From: Gaiellasilicea sp963806955
GTDB lineage: Bacteria > Actinomycetota > Thermoleophilia > Gaiellales > Gaiellaceae
Assembly: GCA_963806955.1 (NCBI GenBank)
Contig: CAWDZG010000002.1
Span: 806,001 to 870,000 of the forward strand
Direction: 5' to 3'
Length of the DNA stretch: 64,000 bases
Shown here piece after piece: positions 44,118 through 53,883 of this stretch (its first letter is position 1; each line of letters opens with the position of its first letter). A model generated the notes under the pieces. That model searched no databases. It had not been told where the DNA came from and saw nothing but the letters and a program-made list of their open reading frames with translations. A program made the position numbers and the translations under genes.

Positions 44118-44184
44118 GGCCGCACCCTAGATGAGCGAGCTGGCCTACCAGCTCCGGTGCGACGCCTCGACCGACGAAGACGAG

Positions 44185-44277
44185 CTTGTGTTTCAGAGAC
44201 ACAAGGTCGCGCTCGGCTCGCAGCGGCTCAACCGGGCGCTCTTTGGGCCGAGAGCGCTTGTGTCTTAGAAACACAAG
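44185..44277. repeat. Pair of 21-bp palindromes forming a larger inverted repeat
   Basis: Two interrupted palindromes with arms CTTGTGT and ACACAAG (7-nt centres) lie at 44185-44205 and 44257-44277, 72 bp apart. The second is close to the reverse complement of the first, and the similarity extends inward (GCGCTCGGC near 44209, GGCCGAGAGCGC near 44247), so the whole 93 bp is an imperfect inverted repeat. It occupies the gap between glgB and the exporter ATPase. Could be tandem operators for a dimeric repressor, a REP/MITE-like element, or a terminator pair. Confidence 0.65.
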
Positions 44278-44278
44278 C

Positions 44279-46161
<1,883 letters not shown>

Positions 46162-46165
<4 letters not shown>

Positions 46166-47571
46166 TCGTCCACCTCCAGCATCCGCAGGATCCCCGCCAC
46201 GGGGATCGAGATCCAGTCCGGCCGGTTGTGGATCTCGTACCGGAGCTCGTAGACGGCCTTCTCGAGCTCGAACACGGTCAGGAGCTTCCGCACGGACTCT
46301 TCGCTCGGCGGCAGCAGGCTCGGCTCGACCGCGCCGAGGTAGCCCTCGAGGAAGTTGTCGCGGCAGCGCTCCTCCCAGCCGTCGGGCGGCTCGACCCCAC
46401 GCTGGATCCGCGCCGCCGACGCCGCATAGGCGAACGAGCGGAGCATCCCCGCGACATCGCGGAGCGGCGAGCGCTTCTTGCGGCGCTCGGGCACCGACCG
46501 GGCCGGCTCGCCCTCGAAGTCGAGGATCAGCCAGTCGTCCTCGTTCGTCCACAACGCCTGGCCGAGGTGGAAGTCGCCGTGCGTGCGGATCACCTTCCCG
46601 ACATGACCGAGGTGGGTCAGCGCCCGGAGGCGGTCGCGCACCTCCTCGCCGCGGCCCGCCACGGACTCGAGCGCCTCGAGCTCCGGCAGCACCGAGAAGA
46701 CCTGCTCGATCTCCTCGTCGATCGAGGCCGACAGGAGCGCGAGCGCCTCGGTGCTCGGCTCCTCGGGCGCGAAGTGCGGGTCGGTCGGGTCGGATGCGAG
46801 CGCGTTGTGGAGCACCGCCGTGACCTCGCCGAGCCGCGCAGCATGCTCCGGCAGCCACTCGGGCTCGCCCGACGAGAGCCCATCCAAGGCGACCTTCCAG
46901 CCGTCGCCGTGCGAGGGGACGAACTCCTGCAGGATCGCGAGTGTCACCTCGAGCGGCCGGCCCTCGTACGAGACCCAGCCTTCGAGCGCCGCGGTGTGCT
47001 CGAAGCCGCGCTCGGTCAGGAAGCGCAGCACCTCCAGCTCCGGGTTCATCCCCGGCTCGATCCTCCGGTAGAGCTTCAGCGCGAGCTGCTCGTCGAGCAC
47101 GAGCGAGCTGTTCGACTGCTCCGCACCCATCGGCCGCACCGACTCGAACTGCTCGGGCAGCTCGCCGGTGGCGCGGAAGACGATCGTCGCCTCGCCGGTC
47201 TCGATCTCCGCCTCGGTGCGCATCAGCTCGACGAAGCTCCGGGCGAGGTCGGGGTCGGCGATCGCGTCGTAGGCGGTCCAGCCGTTCGTGTCCGCGATCA
47301 CAGACTCGCGCCAGCCCTCGCCGGACGGCCGGAAGCCGAGCGGCAGGTGGTAGAGGTCGTGCGTCTGCAGGCCGTAGCGCACCTCGACGATCGCGATCGC
47401 GAGGATCGGCGGGTCGCCCGGCGCGCTGCCGGCGTCGAGCACGCGCGCGTCGAGGACGTCGCGCGACTTGCCCCCGAACCAGCGCTGCGAGGCGATCGTC
47501 CCGAGCAGGACGAGCCCGTCGAGGAAGTGCAGGTCACCCTGCTCGATGCGGCCCTTCAGGTCAGCGCTCAT
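46162..47571 (-). CDS. mak: Maltokinase
   Basis: 469 residues of the actinobacterial Mak/Pep2 family, phosphorylating maltose with ATP to alpha-maltose-1-phosphate. N-terminal cap RWFGGKSRDVLDARVLD; kinase-like core with the Lys-type region LALKLYRRIEPGMNPELEV, the brace THGDFHLGQALWTNED (catalytic Asp) and the metal motif WLILDFEGEPARS. ATG 47571 starts inside the 3' end of treS (11-bp overlap), indicating coupling. It is separate from TreS rather than fused as in some actinobacteria. Confidence 0.92.
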
Positions 47572-49234
47572 CGGCGGGATCCTTGAGCTGGAACCAGAAG
47601 AAGCCCCGCGGCGCGAGCGTGAGCAGGTACGGCAGCTCGCCGATCGTCGGGAACTCGGTGTTGCCGAGCATCTCGACCGGGACGCGCCCGGCGAAGGCCG
47701 AGAGGTCGAGCTCGACCGCCTGCGCGGTACGGGCGAGGTTGTGGACACAGAGGACGATGTCCTCCGAGAAGGCACGGATGTGGGCGAAGATCTTCGGGTT
47801 CTCGGGCCGGAGCACGTTGTAGGTGCCGAGCCCGAAGACGGGATGCTGCTTCCGCAGCTCGACGAAGCGGCGGAGCCAGCGCAGGAGCGAGGTCGGCGTC
47901 CGCAGCTGCGCCTCGACGTTGACCGCCTGGAAGCCGTAGACCGGGTCCATCAGCGGCGGCAGGAAGAGCTGGGCGAAGTCGGCGCGCGAGAAGCCGCCGT
48001 TGCGGTCGCCCGTCCACTGCATCGGCGTGCGGACACCGTCGCGGTCGCCGAGGTAGACGTTGTCGCCCATCGCGATCTCGTCGCCGTAATAGAGCACGGG
48101 CGCGCCCGGGAGCGAGAAGAGGATCGCGTGCATCAGCTCGATCTCGTCGCGGCCACCGTCCAGCAGCGGCGCGAGCCGGCGCCGGATCCCGAGGTTCAGC
48201 TTCATCCGCGGGTCCTTGGCGTACTCGCCGTACATGTAGTCGCGCTCGTCGTCGGTGACCATCTCGAGCGTCAGCTCGTCGTGGTTGCGCAGGAAGAGCC
48301 CCCACTGGGCGTTCTTGGGGATCGCCGGCGTGCGGTCGAGGATCTCGATCATCGGTTGTGCCTCCTCTCGCCGCAGCGACATGAACATGCGCGGCATCAC
48401 CGGGAAGTGGAACGCCATGTGGCACTCGTCCCCGTCCCCCTGCCCGAAGTACGCGACGACGTCCTCGGGCCACTGATTCGCCTCGGCGAGCAGGACGGTA
48501 TCGGGGTAGTTCGCGTCCACCTCGGCACGCACGCGCTGCAGGTACTCGTGCGTCCGCGGCAGATTCTCGCAGATCGTCCCCTCTTCCTCGAAGAGGTACG
48601 GCACGGCGTCGAGCCGGAAGCCGTCGAGGCCGATGTCGAGCCAGAAGCGGAGCACCTCGATCATCGCGTCCTGCACCGCCGGGCTCTCGTAGTTCAGATC
48701 CGGCTGGTGGCTGAAGAAACGGTGCCAGTAGTACTGGCCGCGCACCGGGTCGAGCGTCCAGTTGGAGACCTCCGTGTCGACGAAGATGATCCGCGCGTCG
48801 GGATAGGGCTCGTCGGTGTCCGACCAGACGTACCAGTCGCCGTACGGCCCGTCCGGGTCGGTGCGTGAGGCCTGGAACCACGGGTGGTCGGCGGAGGTGT
48901 GGTTCATGACGAGGTCGACGATCACCCGGATCCCCCGCTCGTGCGCGGCCTCGATGAAGGCGCGGAAGTCCTCGACGGTGCCGTAGTCGGGGTTGATCCC
49001 GTAGAAGTCGGCGATGTCGTAGCCGCCGTCCTTCAGCGGCGAGGGATAGAACGGGAGCAGCCAGATGCAGTCGATCCCGAGCCACTGCAGGTAGTCGAGC
49101 TTCTGCTGCAGGCCGCGGAAGTCGCCCGAGCCGTCGTCGTTGCCGTCGAAGAACGCGCGCGTGTGGATCTCGTAGAAGACGGCGGTCTTGAACCAGAGCG
49201 GATTGCTCTCGAACCAGTTCCCGGGCTCGCTCAC
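47561..49234 (-). CDS. treS: Trehalose synthase (maltose alpha-D-glucosyltransferase)
   Basis: 557 residues, GH13_16. WFKTAVFYEIHTRAFFDGN, LLPFYPSPLKDGGYDIADFY, DLVMNHTSADHPWFQ, nucleophile GLDGFRLDAVPYLFEEEG, acid LLAEANQWPEDVV, FLRNHDELTLEMV, and ARTPMQW-equivalent VRTPMQWTGDRNGGFSRAD. Interconverts maltose and trehalose; with Mak and GlgE it channels trehalose into glucan. GTG start at 49234, ten bases after the glgE stop. Confidence 0.93.
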   Translation of the reverse strand: MSEPGNWFESNPLWFKTAVFYEIHTRAFFDGNDDGSGDFRGLQQKLDYLQWLGIDCIWLLPFYPSPLKDGGYDIADFYGINPDYGTVEDFRAFIEAAHERGIRVIVDLVMNHTSADHPWFQASRTDPDGPYGDWYVWSDTDEPYPDARIIFVDTEVSNWTLDPVRGQYYWHRFFSHQPDLNYESPAVQDAMIEVLRFWLDIGLDGFRLDAVPYLFEEEGTICENLPRTHEYLQRVRAEVDANYPDTVLLAEANQWPEDVVAYFGQGDGDECHMAFHFPVMPRMFMSLRREEAQPMIEILDRTPAIPKNAQWGLFLRNHDELTLEMVTDDERDYMYGEYAKDPRMKLNLGIRRRLAPLLDGGRDEIELMHAILFSLPGAPVLYYGDEIAMGDNVYLGDRDGVRTPMQWTGDRNGGFSRADFAQLFLPPLMDPVYGFQAVNVEAQLRTPTSLLRWLRRFVELRKQHPVFGLGTYNVLRPENPKIFAHIRAFSEDIVLCVHNLARTAQAVELDLSAFAGRVPVEMLGNTEFPTIGELPYLLTLAPRGFFWFQLKDPADER

Positions 49235-49244
49235 GCGCTCGACC

Positions 49245-51098
49245 TCATACGCCGATCTTCATCACGTGCGCCCCGCCGGGCGCAAGCCCGACGTAGTTAC
49301 GGCCGATCCGCCAGCGGTAGCTCTCGCCGGTCAGCAGGTCGCGGACCGGGAACTCGTCCGGAACGCCGAGATCGGGCGGGACGACGACGACGTCCTCGCG
49401 CGGGCGGAGAGGGTCGAGGTTGACCGCGACGGCGACATCGGTGCCCTTGGCGTACGCGAAGACGTGCTCGCCGTGCGTGTCGAGCAGGCGCAGATTCTCG
49501 AAGCGCTGCAGCGCCGGCTCGGCGCGGCGGATCTCGTTCAGCCGGCGGATCAGCGGCAGCAGCGGCCCCTCGAGGGATCGCTCCTTCACCTCGTACTTCT
49601 CCGAGTCGAGGTACTCCTCGCTCCCCTTCGCGACGGGAACGTTCTCGCAGCGCTCGTAGCCGGAGTAGATCCCGTACGAGGGCGACAGCGTCGCCGCCAG
49701 CACGAGCCGCGCCTCGAAGGCCGGCCGGCCGCCCTCCTGCAGGTACTCGTGGAGGATGTCCGGCGTGTTCGCGAAGAAGTTCGGCCGGTAGTAGGGCGAC
49801 CAGTCGAGCAGCTGGTGCAGGAACTCGGCCAGCTCGGCCTTCGTGTTCTTCCAGGTGAAGTACGTGTACGACTGGCTGAAGCCGATCTTGGCGAGCGTCG
49901 TCATCATCGCCGGCCGCGTGAACGCCTCGGCGAAGAAGATCGTCTCCGGGTAGTCGGCGCGGATCTCGCGGATCAGCCACTCCCAGAACGGCACCGACTT
50001 CGTGTGCGGGTTGTCGACCCGGAAGGCACGGACGCCGTGGGCGCACCAGTGCGCGACGACGTCGCGGAGCGCGTTCCAGAGCCCCTGCCAGTCCTCGCTG
50101 TCGAAGTTGACGTTGTAGATGTCCTGGTAGCGCTTGGGCGGGTTCTCGGCGTACTTGAGCGTGCCGTCGGGGCGACGGTTGAACCACTCCGGGTGCTCGG
50201 TCAGCCACGGGTGGTCGGGCGAGCACTGGATCGCGAAGTCGAGCGCGACCTCGAGCCCGTGCTTCCTCGCCGCCCGGACGAGCCGGTCGAACTCCTTCTG
50301 CGTGCCGAGCCCGGGATCGATCGCGTCGTGGCCGCCCTCCGGGCCGCCGATCGCCCACGGGCTGCCGGGATCGCCCTTCCCGGCCGTGAGGCTGTTGTTC
50401 CGGCCCTTGCGGTTCGTCGTCCCGATCGGGTGCACCGGCGGCAGGTAGAGCACGTCGAAGCCGAGCTCGGCCAGGTCGGGCAGCACCTTCTCCACGCCCG
50501 CGAACCCGCCCCACGAGCGCGGGAAGAGCTCGTACCAGGCGCCGACGCGCGCACGCTCCCGCTCGACGTCGACCTCGAGCGGCTGGTCGAGCGCCGTCTT
50601 CCCGTGGCGATCCTCGGCGCCGAGCGCGGGCGCGGCCTCGCGCCAGGCGTCCCGGTCTCCCGGCCCGAAGAGCGCCTCCGCCTCGGCGGTCTCGCTCGCG
50701 AGGTCCCGCTGGCCGGCGGCAACCTTGCGGTCGAGCTCGTCGAGCAGGGTCGCGTAGCGGTCGACCCAGGCCTCGATCGTGAACTGCCACCGGCCGAGCT
50801 GCGCGGGCTCGAAGCTTCCCCGCCACCGGTCGTTCCCGAGCGGCTCGAGCGACGCCTCGAGCCACTTGCGCGAGCCCGCCGCCCGGTAGCGGACGACGGC
50901 GCGCAGGATGTCGTGCCCGTCCTTGAAGATCGTCGCCGTCACAGCGACCGGGTCGCCCTGGGTGACCTTGACCGGATACCTTCCGCAATCCACCTGGGGA
51001 CGGACGTCCTGGATCAGGATGCGGCCGGGGAGCTTTTTCGGAGATGAGGGCACTGAGATCGAGACTTTCAACGAGCGCGGTTTCCCAAACAGACGCAT
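49245..51098 (-). CDS. glgE: Alpha-1,4-glucan:maltose-1-phosphate maltosyltransferase
   Basis: 617 residues, GH13_3. Typical N-terminus GRILIQDVRPQVDCGRYPVK, then RVGAWYELFPRSWGG, the hallmark LPPVHPIGTTNRKGRNN, GLEVALDFAIQCSPDHPWL, nucleophile GVRAFRVDNPHTKSVPFWEW, acid IFFAEAFTRPAMM, and SPSYGIYSGYE. Extends glucan with maltosyl units. The ATG at 51098 has GAGGA upstream and shares CATG with the divergent malQ start; a GTG at 51053 would remove a 15-residue extension and is an alternative. Confidence 0.93.
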   Translation of the reverse strand: MRLFGKPRSLKVSISVPSSPKKLPGRILIQDVRPQVDCGRYPVKVTQGDPVAVTATIFKDGHDILRAVVRYRAAGSRKWLEASLEPLGNDRWRGSFEPAQLGRWQFTIEAWVDRYATLLDELDRKVAAGQRDLASETAEAEALFGPGDRDAWREAAPALGAEDRHGKTALDQPLEVDVERERARVGAWYELFPRSWGGFAGVEKVLPDLAELGFDVLYLPPVHPIGTTNRKGRNNSLTAGKGDPGSPWAIGGPEGGHDAIDPGLGTQKEFDRLVRAARKHGLEVALDFAIQCSPDHPWLTEHPEWFNRRPDGTLKYAENPPKRYQDIYNVNFDSEDWQGLWNALRDVVAHWCAHGVRAFRVDNPHTKSVPFWEWLIREIRADYPETIFFAEAFTRPAMMTTLAKIGFSQSYTYFTWKNTKAELAEFLHQLLDWSPYYRPNFFANTPDILHEYLQEGGRPAFEARLVLAATLSPSYGIYSGYERCENVPVAKGSEEYLDSEKYEVKERSLEGPLLPLIRRLNEIRRAEPALQRFENLRLLDTHGEHVFAYAKGTDVAVAVNLDPLRPREDVVVVPPDLGVPDEFPVRDLLTGESYRWRIGRNYVGLAPGGAHVMKIGV

Positions 51099-52251
51099 GA
51101 AGCTTCCTCGATCCTGCGGCGTCGTGCTGCACCCGACCTCGCTGCCGAGCGGGCGGCTCGGCGCGGACGCCTACGCCTTCGTGGACTGGCTCGCCGCCGC
51201 GGGCCAGAGCTGGTGGCAGGTGTTGCCGCTCGGGCCTCCCGACGAGGTCGGCTCGCCCTACGCGTCGGCGTCGGCGTTCGCCGCGTGGGAGGGCTTCCTC
51301 GCCGACCCCGAGGCGCCCGTCTCAACCCGCGAGCTCGACGCGTACCGGCGCGCCAACGCGTACTGGGCAGACGACTGGGAGCAAGCAGGCGGCGATCTCG
51401 CGGCGCAGGTTCGCTTCGACCGCGAATGGACAGCTCTGCGGGCCTACGCGCTCGAGCGGGGCGTGCGGCTGATCGGCGACGTGCCGATCTACGTCGCGCA
51501 GGGAAGCGTCGACCACCTCGCCCATTCGGAGCTCTTCCTGCCCGGCCTCGTCGCCGGAGCGCCGCCCGACAAGCTCGGCCCGCGCGGGCAGCACTGGGGC
51601 AACCCGCTCTTCGACTGGGCTGCGGTCGCGCGCGACGGGTACCGCTGGTGGACGGAGCGGCTGCGCCGCACCTTCCAGCTGTTCGACCTGACCCGGATCG
51701 ACCACTTCCGCGGCTTCGCCGACTTCTGGGCGATTCCGGAGGGGAAGCTGGATGCCCGCACGGGCCACTGGCTGCCCGGCCCCGGCGAGGCGGTCTTCCG
51801 CGCCGCCGAGGCCGAGCTCGGCCCGCTGCCGGTGATCGCCGAGGATCTCGGCCTGATCACGCCCGACGTGATCGCGCTACGGGACGCACTCGGCTTCCCC
51901 GGCATGGTCGTCGTCCTCTGGTCGTTCCACGGGCCGAAGTCGAATCCGCACCGCTTCGAGAACCACCGCCGCCACCTCGTGATCTACTCGACGACGCACG
52001 ACACCGACACGCTCCGCGGCCACCTCCCCGACCGCGACCCGTGGGAGCTGATCGAGCTGACGCTGTCCTCTCGCGCCGCTCTCGCGATCGTCCCCGTGCA
52101 GGACGTGCTCGAGCTCGGGAGTGAAGGCCGGATGAACACCCCCGGCCAGGAGCTCGGCAACTGGGGCTGGCGGCTCGAGCCCGGGCAACTGACGGAGGCA
52201 CACGCAGCGAGGCTCCGCGCCGCAGCCGCCGCTGCCCAGCGGACCCCGTAG
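51097..52251 (+). CDS. malQ: Compact 4-alpha-glucanotransferase (amylomaltase, GH77)
   Basis: 384 residues versus about 500 for most MalQ. GH77 blocks: GVVLHPTSLPSGRLG, WWQVLPLGPPDEVGSPYASA, GVRLIGDVPIYVAQGSVDH, WGNPLFDW, nucleophile in LTRIDHFRGFADFWAIP, acid in VIAEDLGLITPDV, and STTHDTDTLRG. The missing length lies between the SPYASASAF block and the DVPIYV block, where larger enzymes have an inserted subdomain. Disproportionates maltodextrins. ATG 51097 overlaps the glgE start head-to-head and has no ribosome site, so possibly leaderless. Confidence 0.88.
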   Translation: MKLPRSCGVVLHPTSLPSGRLGADAYAFVDWLAAAGQSWWQVLPLGPPDEVGSPYASASAFAAWEGFLADPEAPVSTRELDAYRRANAYWADDWEQAGGDLAAQVRFDREWTALRAYALERGVRLIGDVPIYVAQGSVDHLAHSELFLPGLVAGAPPDKLGPRGQHWGNPLFDWAAVARDGYRWWTERLRRTFQLFDLTRIDHFRGFADFWAIPEGKLDARTGHWLPGPGEAVFRAAEAELGPLPVIAEDLGLITPDVIALRDALGFPGMVVVLWSFHGPKSNPHRFENHRRHLVIYSTTHDTDTLRGHLPDRDPWELIELTLSSRAALAIVPVQDVLELGSEGRMNTPGQELGNWGWRLEPGQLTEAHAARLRAAAAAAQRTP

Positions 52252-52260
52252 GCTGTCGCC

Positions 52261-52596
52261 ATGAAGTCCTGGGAGCGGCGGATGGCCGAGAACGAGACGC
52301 TGTTCCGCGACGTCAACGAGCGCGTGAACGCGATCGCGTCCGTGCACGGCGACGACGACCATGTCTACGAGTTCTTCTGCGAGTGCTCGAACGCCGACTG
52401 CACGCTGCACGTGCCGACGACGCTCGGCACCTACGAGCGCGTGCGCGCCGACGCCACCCACTTCCTCGTCACGCCCGAGCACTCCCTGCCGGAGATCGAG
52501 CGCGTCGTCGAGAAGGCCGACGACTGGTGGGTGATCGAGAAGTTCGGGGAGGCGAAGGAGATCGCCGAGGAGAGCGACCCACGCGACGACGGCTAG
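52261..52596 (+). CDS. Small conserved acidic protein with Cys cluster
   Basis: 111 residues, soluble and acidic. It has FFCECSNADCTLHV, a C-x-C-x4-C cluster that could bind a metal, in a context resembling a family of short actinobacterial proteins of unknown function that begin ERRMAENETLFRDVNERV. It closes with WWVIEKFGEAKEIAEESD. Starts 10 bp after malQ. Its TAG overlaps the stop of the convergent next gene. Function unknown. Confidence 0.75.
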   Translation: MKSWERRMAENETLFRDVNERVNAIASVHGDDDHVYEFFCECSNADCTLHVPTTLGTYERVRADATHFLVTPEHSLPEIERVVEKADDWWVIEKFGEAKEIAEESDPRDDG

Positions 52597-52895
52597 GCCG
52601 GCTCGACCGGGAGCCCGCTCGCGACCGTCCGGCGGCCGCCGCGTTCGTAGATCACGTCGACGACGTCGTTCTGGCGGTAGGTGCCCGCGGCCCCGAACAC
52701 GATCGACGTCCAGCGCCAGAAGCCGAGCCGGCCCTCCTGCTGCAGCTCCCGGGCGAAGACGAGCCCGTCGCCGTCGAGGCGGAAGTCGGTTCCCCGGCGC
52801 TGCAACACGCCGTTCACGTAGACCTCGAGCGGCTCTCCGGCTTCGCCGGGGAGCTCGACGCGGGTTCCGCTGCGCACCGCCCTGGTCACGTTCAT
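52593..52895 (-). CDS. Hypothetical small protein
   Basis: 100 residues from ATG 52895. Beta-rich, soluble: LEVYVNGVLQRRGTDFRLDG, WTSIVFGAAGTYRQNDVVDV, IYERGGRRTVASG. The VYVNG-x-x-Q/R-RG-x-D-(Y/F) pattern resembles phage-tail-fibre-type or YVNG surface repeats, but I do not recognise a family. Divergent from coxB by 13 bp, convergent with the preceding gene at a CTAG shared by both stops. Confidence 0.6.
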   Translation of the reverse strand: MNVTRAVRSGTRVELPGEAGEPLEVYVNGVLQRRGTDFRLDGDGLVFARELQQEGRLGFWRWTSIVFGAAGTYRQNDVVDVIYERGGRRTVASGLPVEPA

Positions 52896-52908
52896 AGAAT
52901 GGCAGCCC

Positions 52909-53883
52909 GTGCGCCGGTCACTCGCAGTTGTCCTCCTCTGCACGCTCGCGCTCGCCGGCACCGCGTACGCGGGAAACGGCGGCTTTGCGCCCGTGGAGCC
53001 CGCCTCTCCGAACGCGGAGGGGATCATCGACAGCTACTGGTGGGTCGCGATCTTCACCGGCGCGATCCTGCTGCTCGTGCAGGGCTCGCTGCTCTGGTTC
53101 GTGATCCGCTACCGCCGCGGCCGCCGCCCCCGCACCGAGGACGGCGCGCAGGTGCACGGCAACGACAAGCTCGAGCTCGCCTGGACGATCGCACCCGTGC
53201 TGATCCTCGTCGCGATCGGCTCCTTCGTCTTCTACAAGCTGCCGGGGATCCAGGACGTGCCGAGCGCGAGCGCCGAGGGCGGGCGCGTCGACGTCTCGGT
53301 CAAGGGCTACCGCTACTACTGGCAGTTCGAGTACCCGAACGGCGTCATCGCCGTCGACAAGCTCCGCGCCCCCGTCGACCAGACCGTCAAGCTCTCGATC
53401 ACGGCGCCCGACTGGGACGTGATCCACTCCTGGTGGATCCCGGCGCTCGGCGGCAAGTTCGACGCGATCCCGGGCCACGTGAACGAATCGTGGTTCAGCG
53501 CGCAGGCACCGGGCGTCTACCGGGGCCAGTGCGCCGAGTTCTGCGGGATCCAGCATGCGGCGATGACCGCGCAGGTCGAGGCGCTGCCGCGCGACGAGTT
53601 CGAGAGCTGGCTCGCCGAGCAGGAGCGGACGCAGGCCGCCGGCACCTCCGACCTCGGCCGGGAGACGTTCGCCGGCGCGTGCGCGAAGTGCCACGGGCTC
53701 GCCGGTGAGGGCGACATCGGCCCGCAGCTCAAGGGGAACGCGCTGCTGGAGGACGCCGCCGCGGTCGAGCGGGTCGTGCGCGAGGGCCGCGGCCAGATGC
53801 CGCCGATCGGCACCGACTGGAACGACCGGCAGTTGAAGGCGCTGACCGACTACCTGGCGGAGGAGGTGCTCGGTGGCAGCTGA
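52909..53883 (+). CDS. coxB: Cytochrome c oxidase subunit II with fused cytochrome c (caa3 type)
   Basis: 324 residues. Signal peptide, two membrane helices (WVAIFTGAILLLVQGSLLWF; TIAPVLILVAIGSFVFYKL), aromatic patch GYRYYWQFEYPNG, CuA ligands in VIHSWWIPALGGKFDAIPG and CAEFCGIQHAAM, then a C-terminal cytochrome c domain with CAKCHGLAGEGDIGP and axial Met in GQMPPIG. The fused haem c defines a caa3-type oxidase. Start GTG 52909. Overlaps coxA by 11 bp. Confidence 0.95.
   Translation: MRRSLAVVLLCTLALAGTAYAGNGGFAPVEPASPNAEGIIDSYWWVAIFTGAILLLVQGSLLWFVIRYRRGRRPRTEDGAQVHGNDKLELAWTIAPVLILVAIGSFVFYKLPGIQDVPSASAEGGRVDVSVKGYRYYWQFEYPNGVIAVDKLRAPVDQTVKLSITAPDWDVIHSWWIPALGGKFDAIPGHVNESWFSAQAPGVYRGQCAEFCGIQHAAMTAQVEALPRDEFESWLAEQERTQAAGTSDLGRETFAGACAKCHGLAGEGDIGPQLKGNALLEDAAAVERVVREGRGQMPPIGTDWNDRQLKALTDYLAEEVLGGS

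Noticed and set aside
44130..44269. Small plus-strand ORF covering the two palindromes
   Set aside because: No ribosome site and no recognisable protein; the palindromes explain the sequence structure better than coding.
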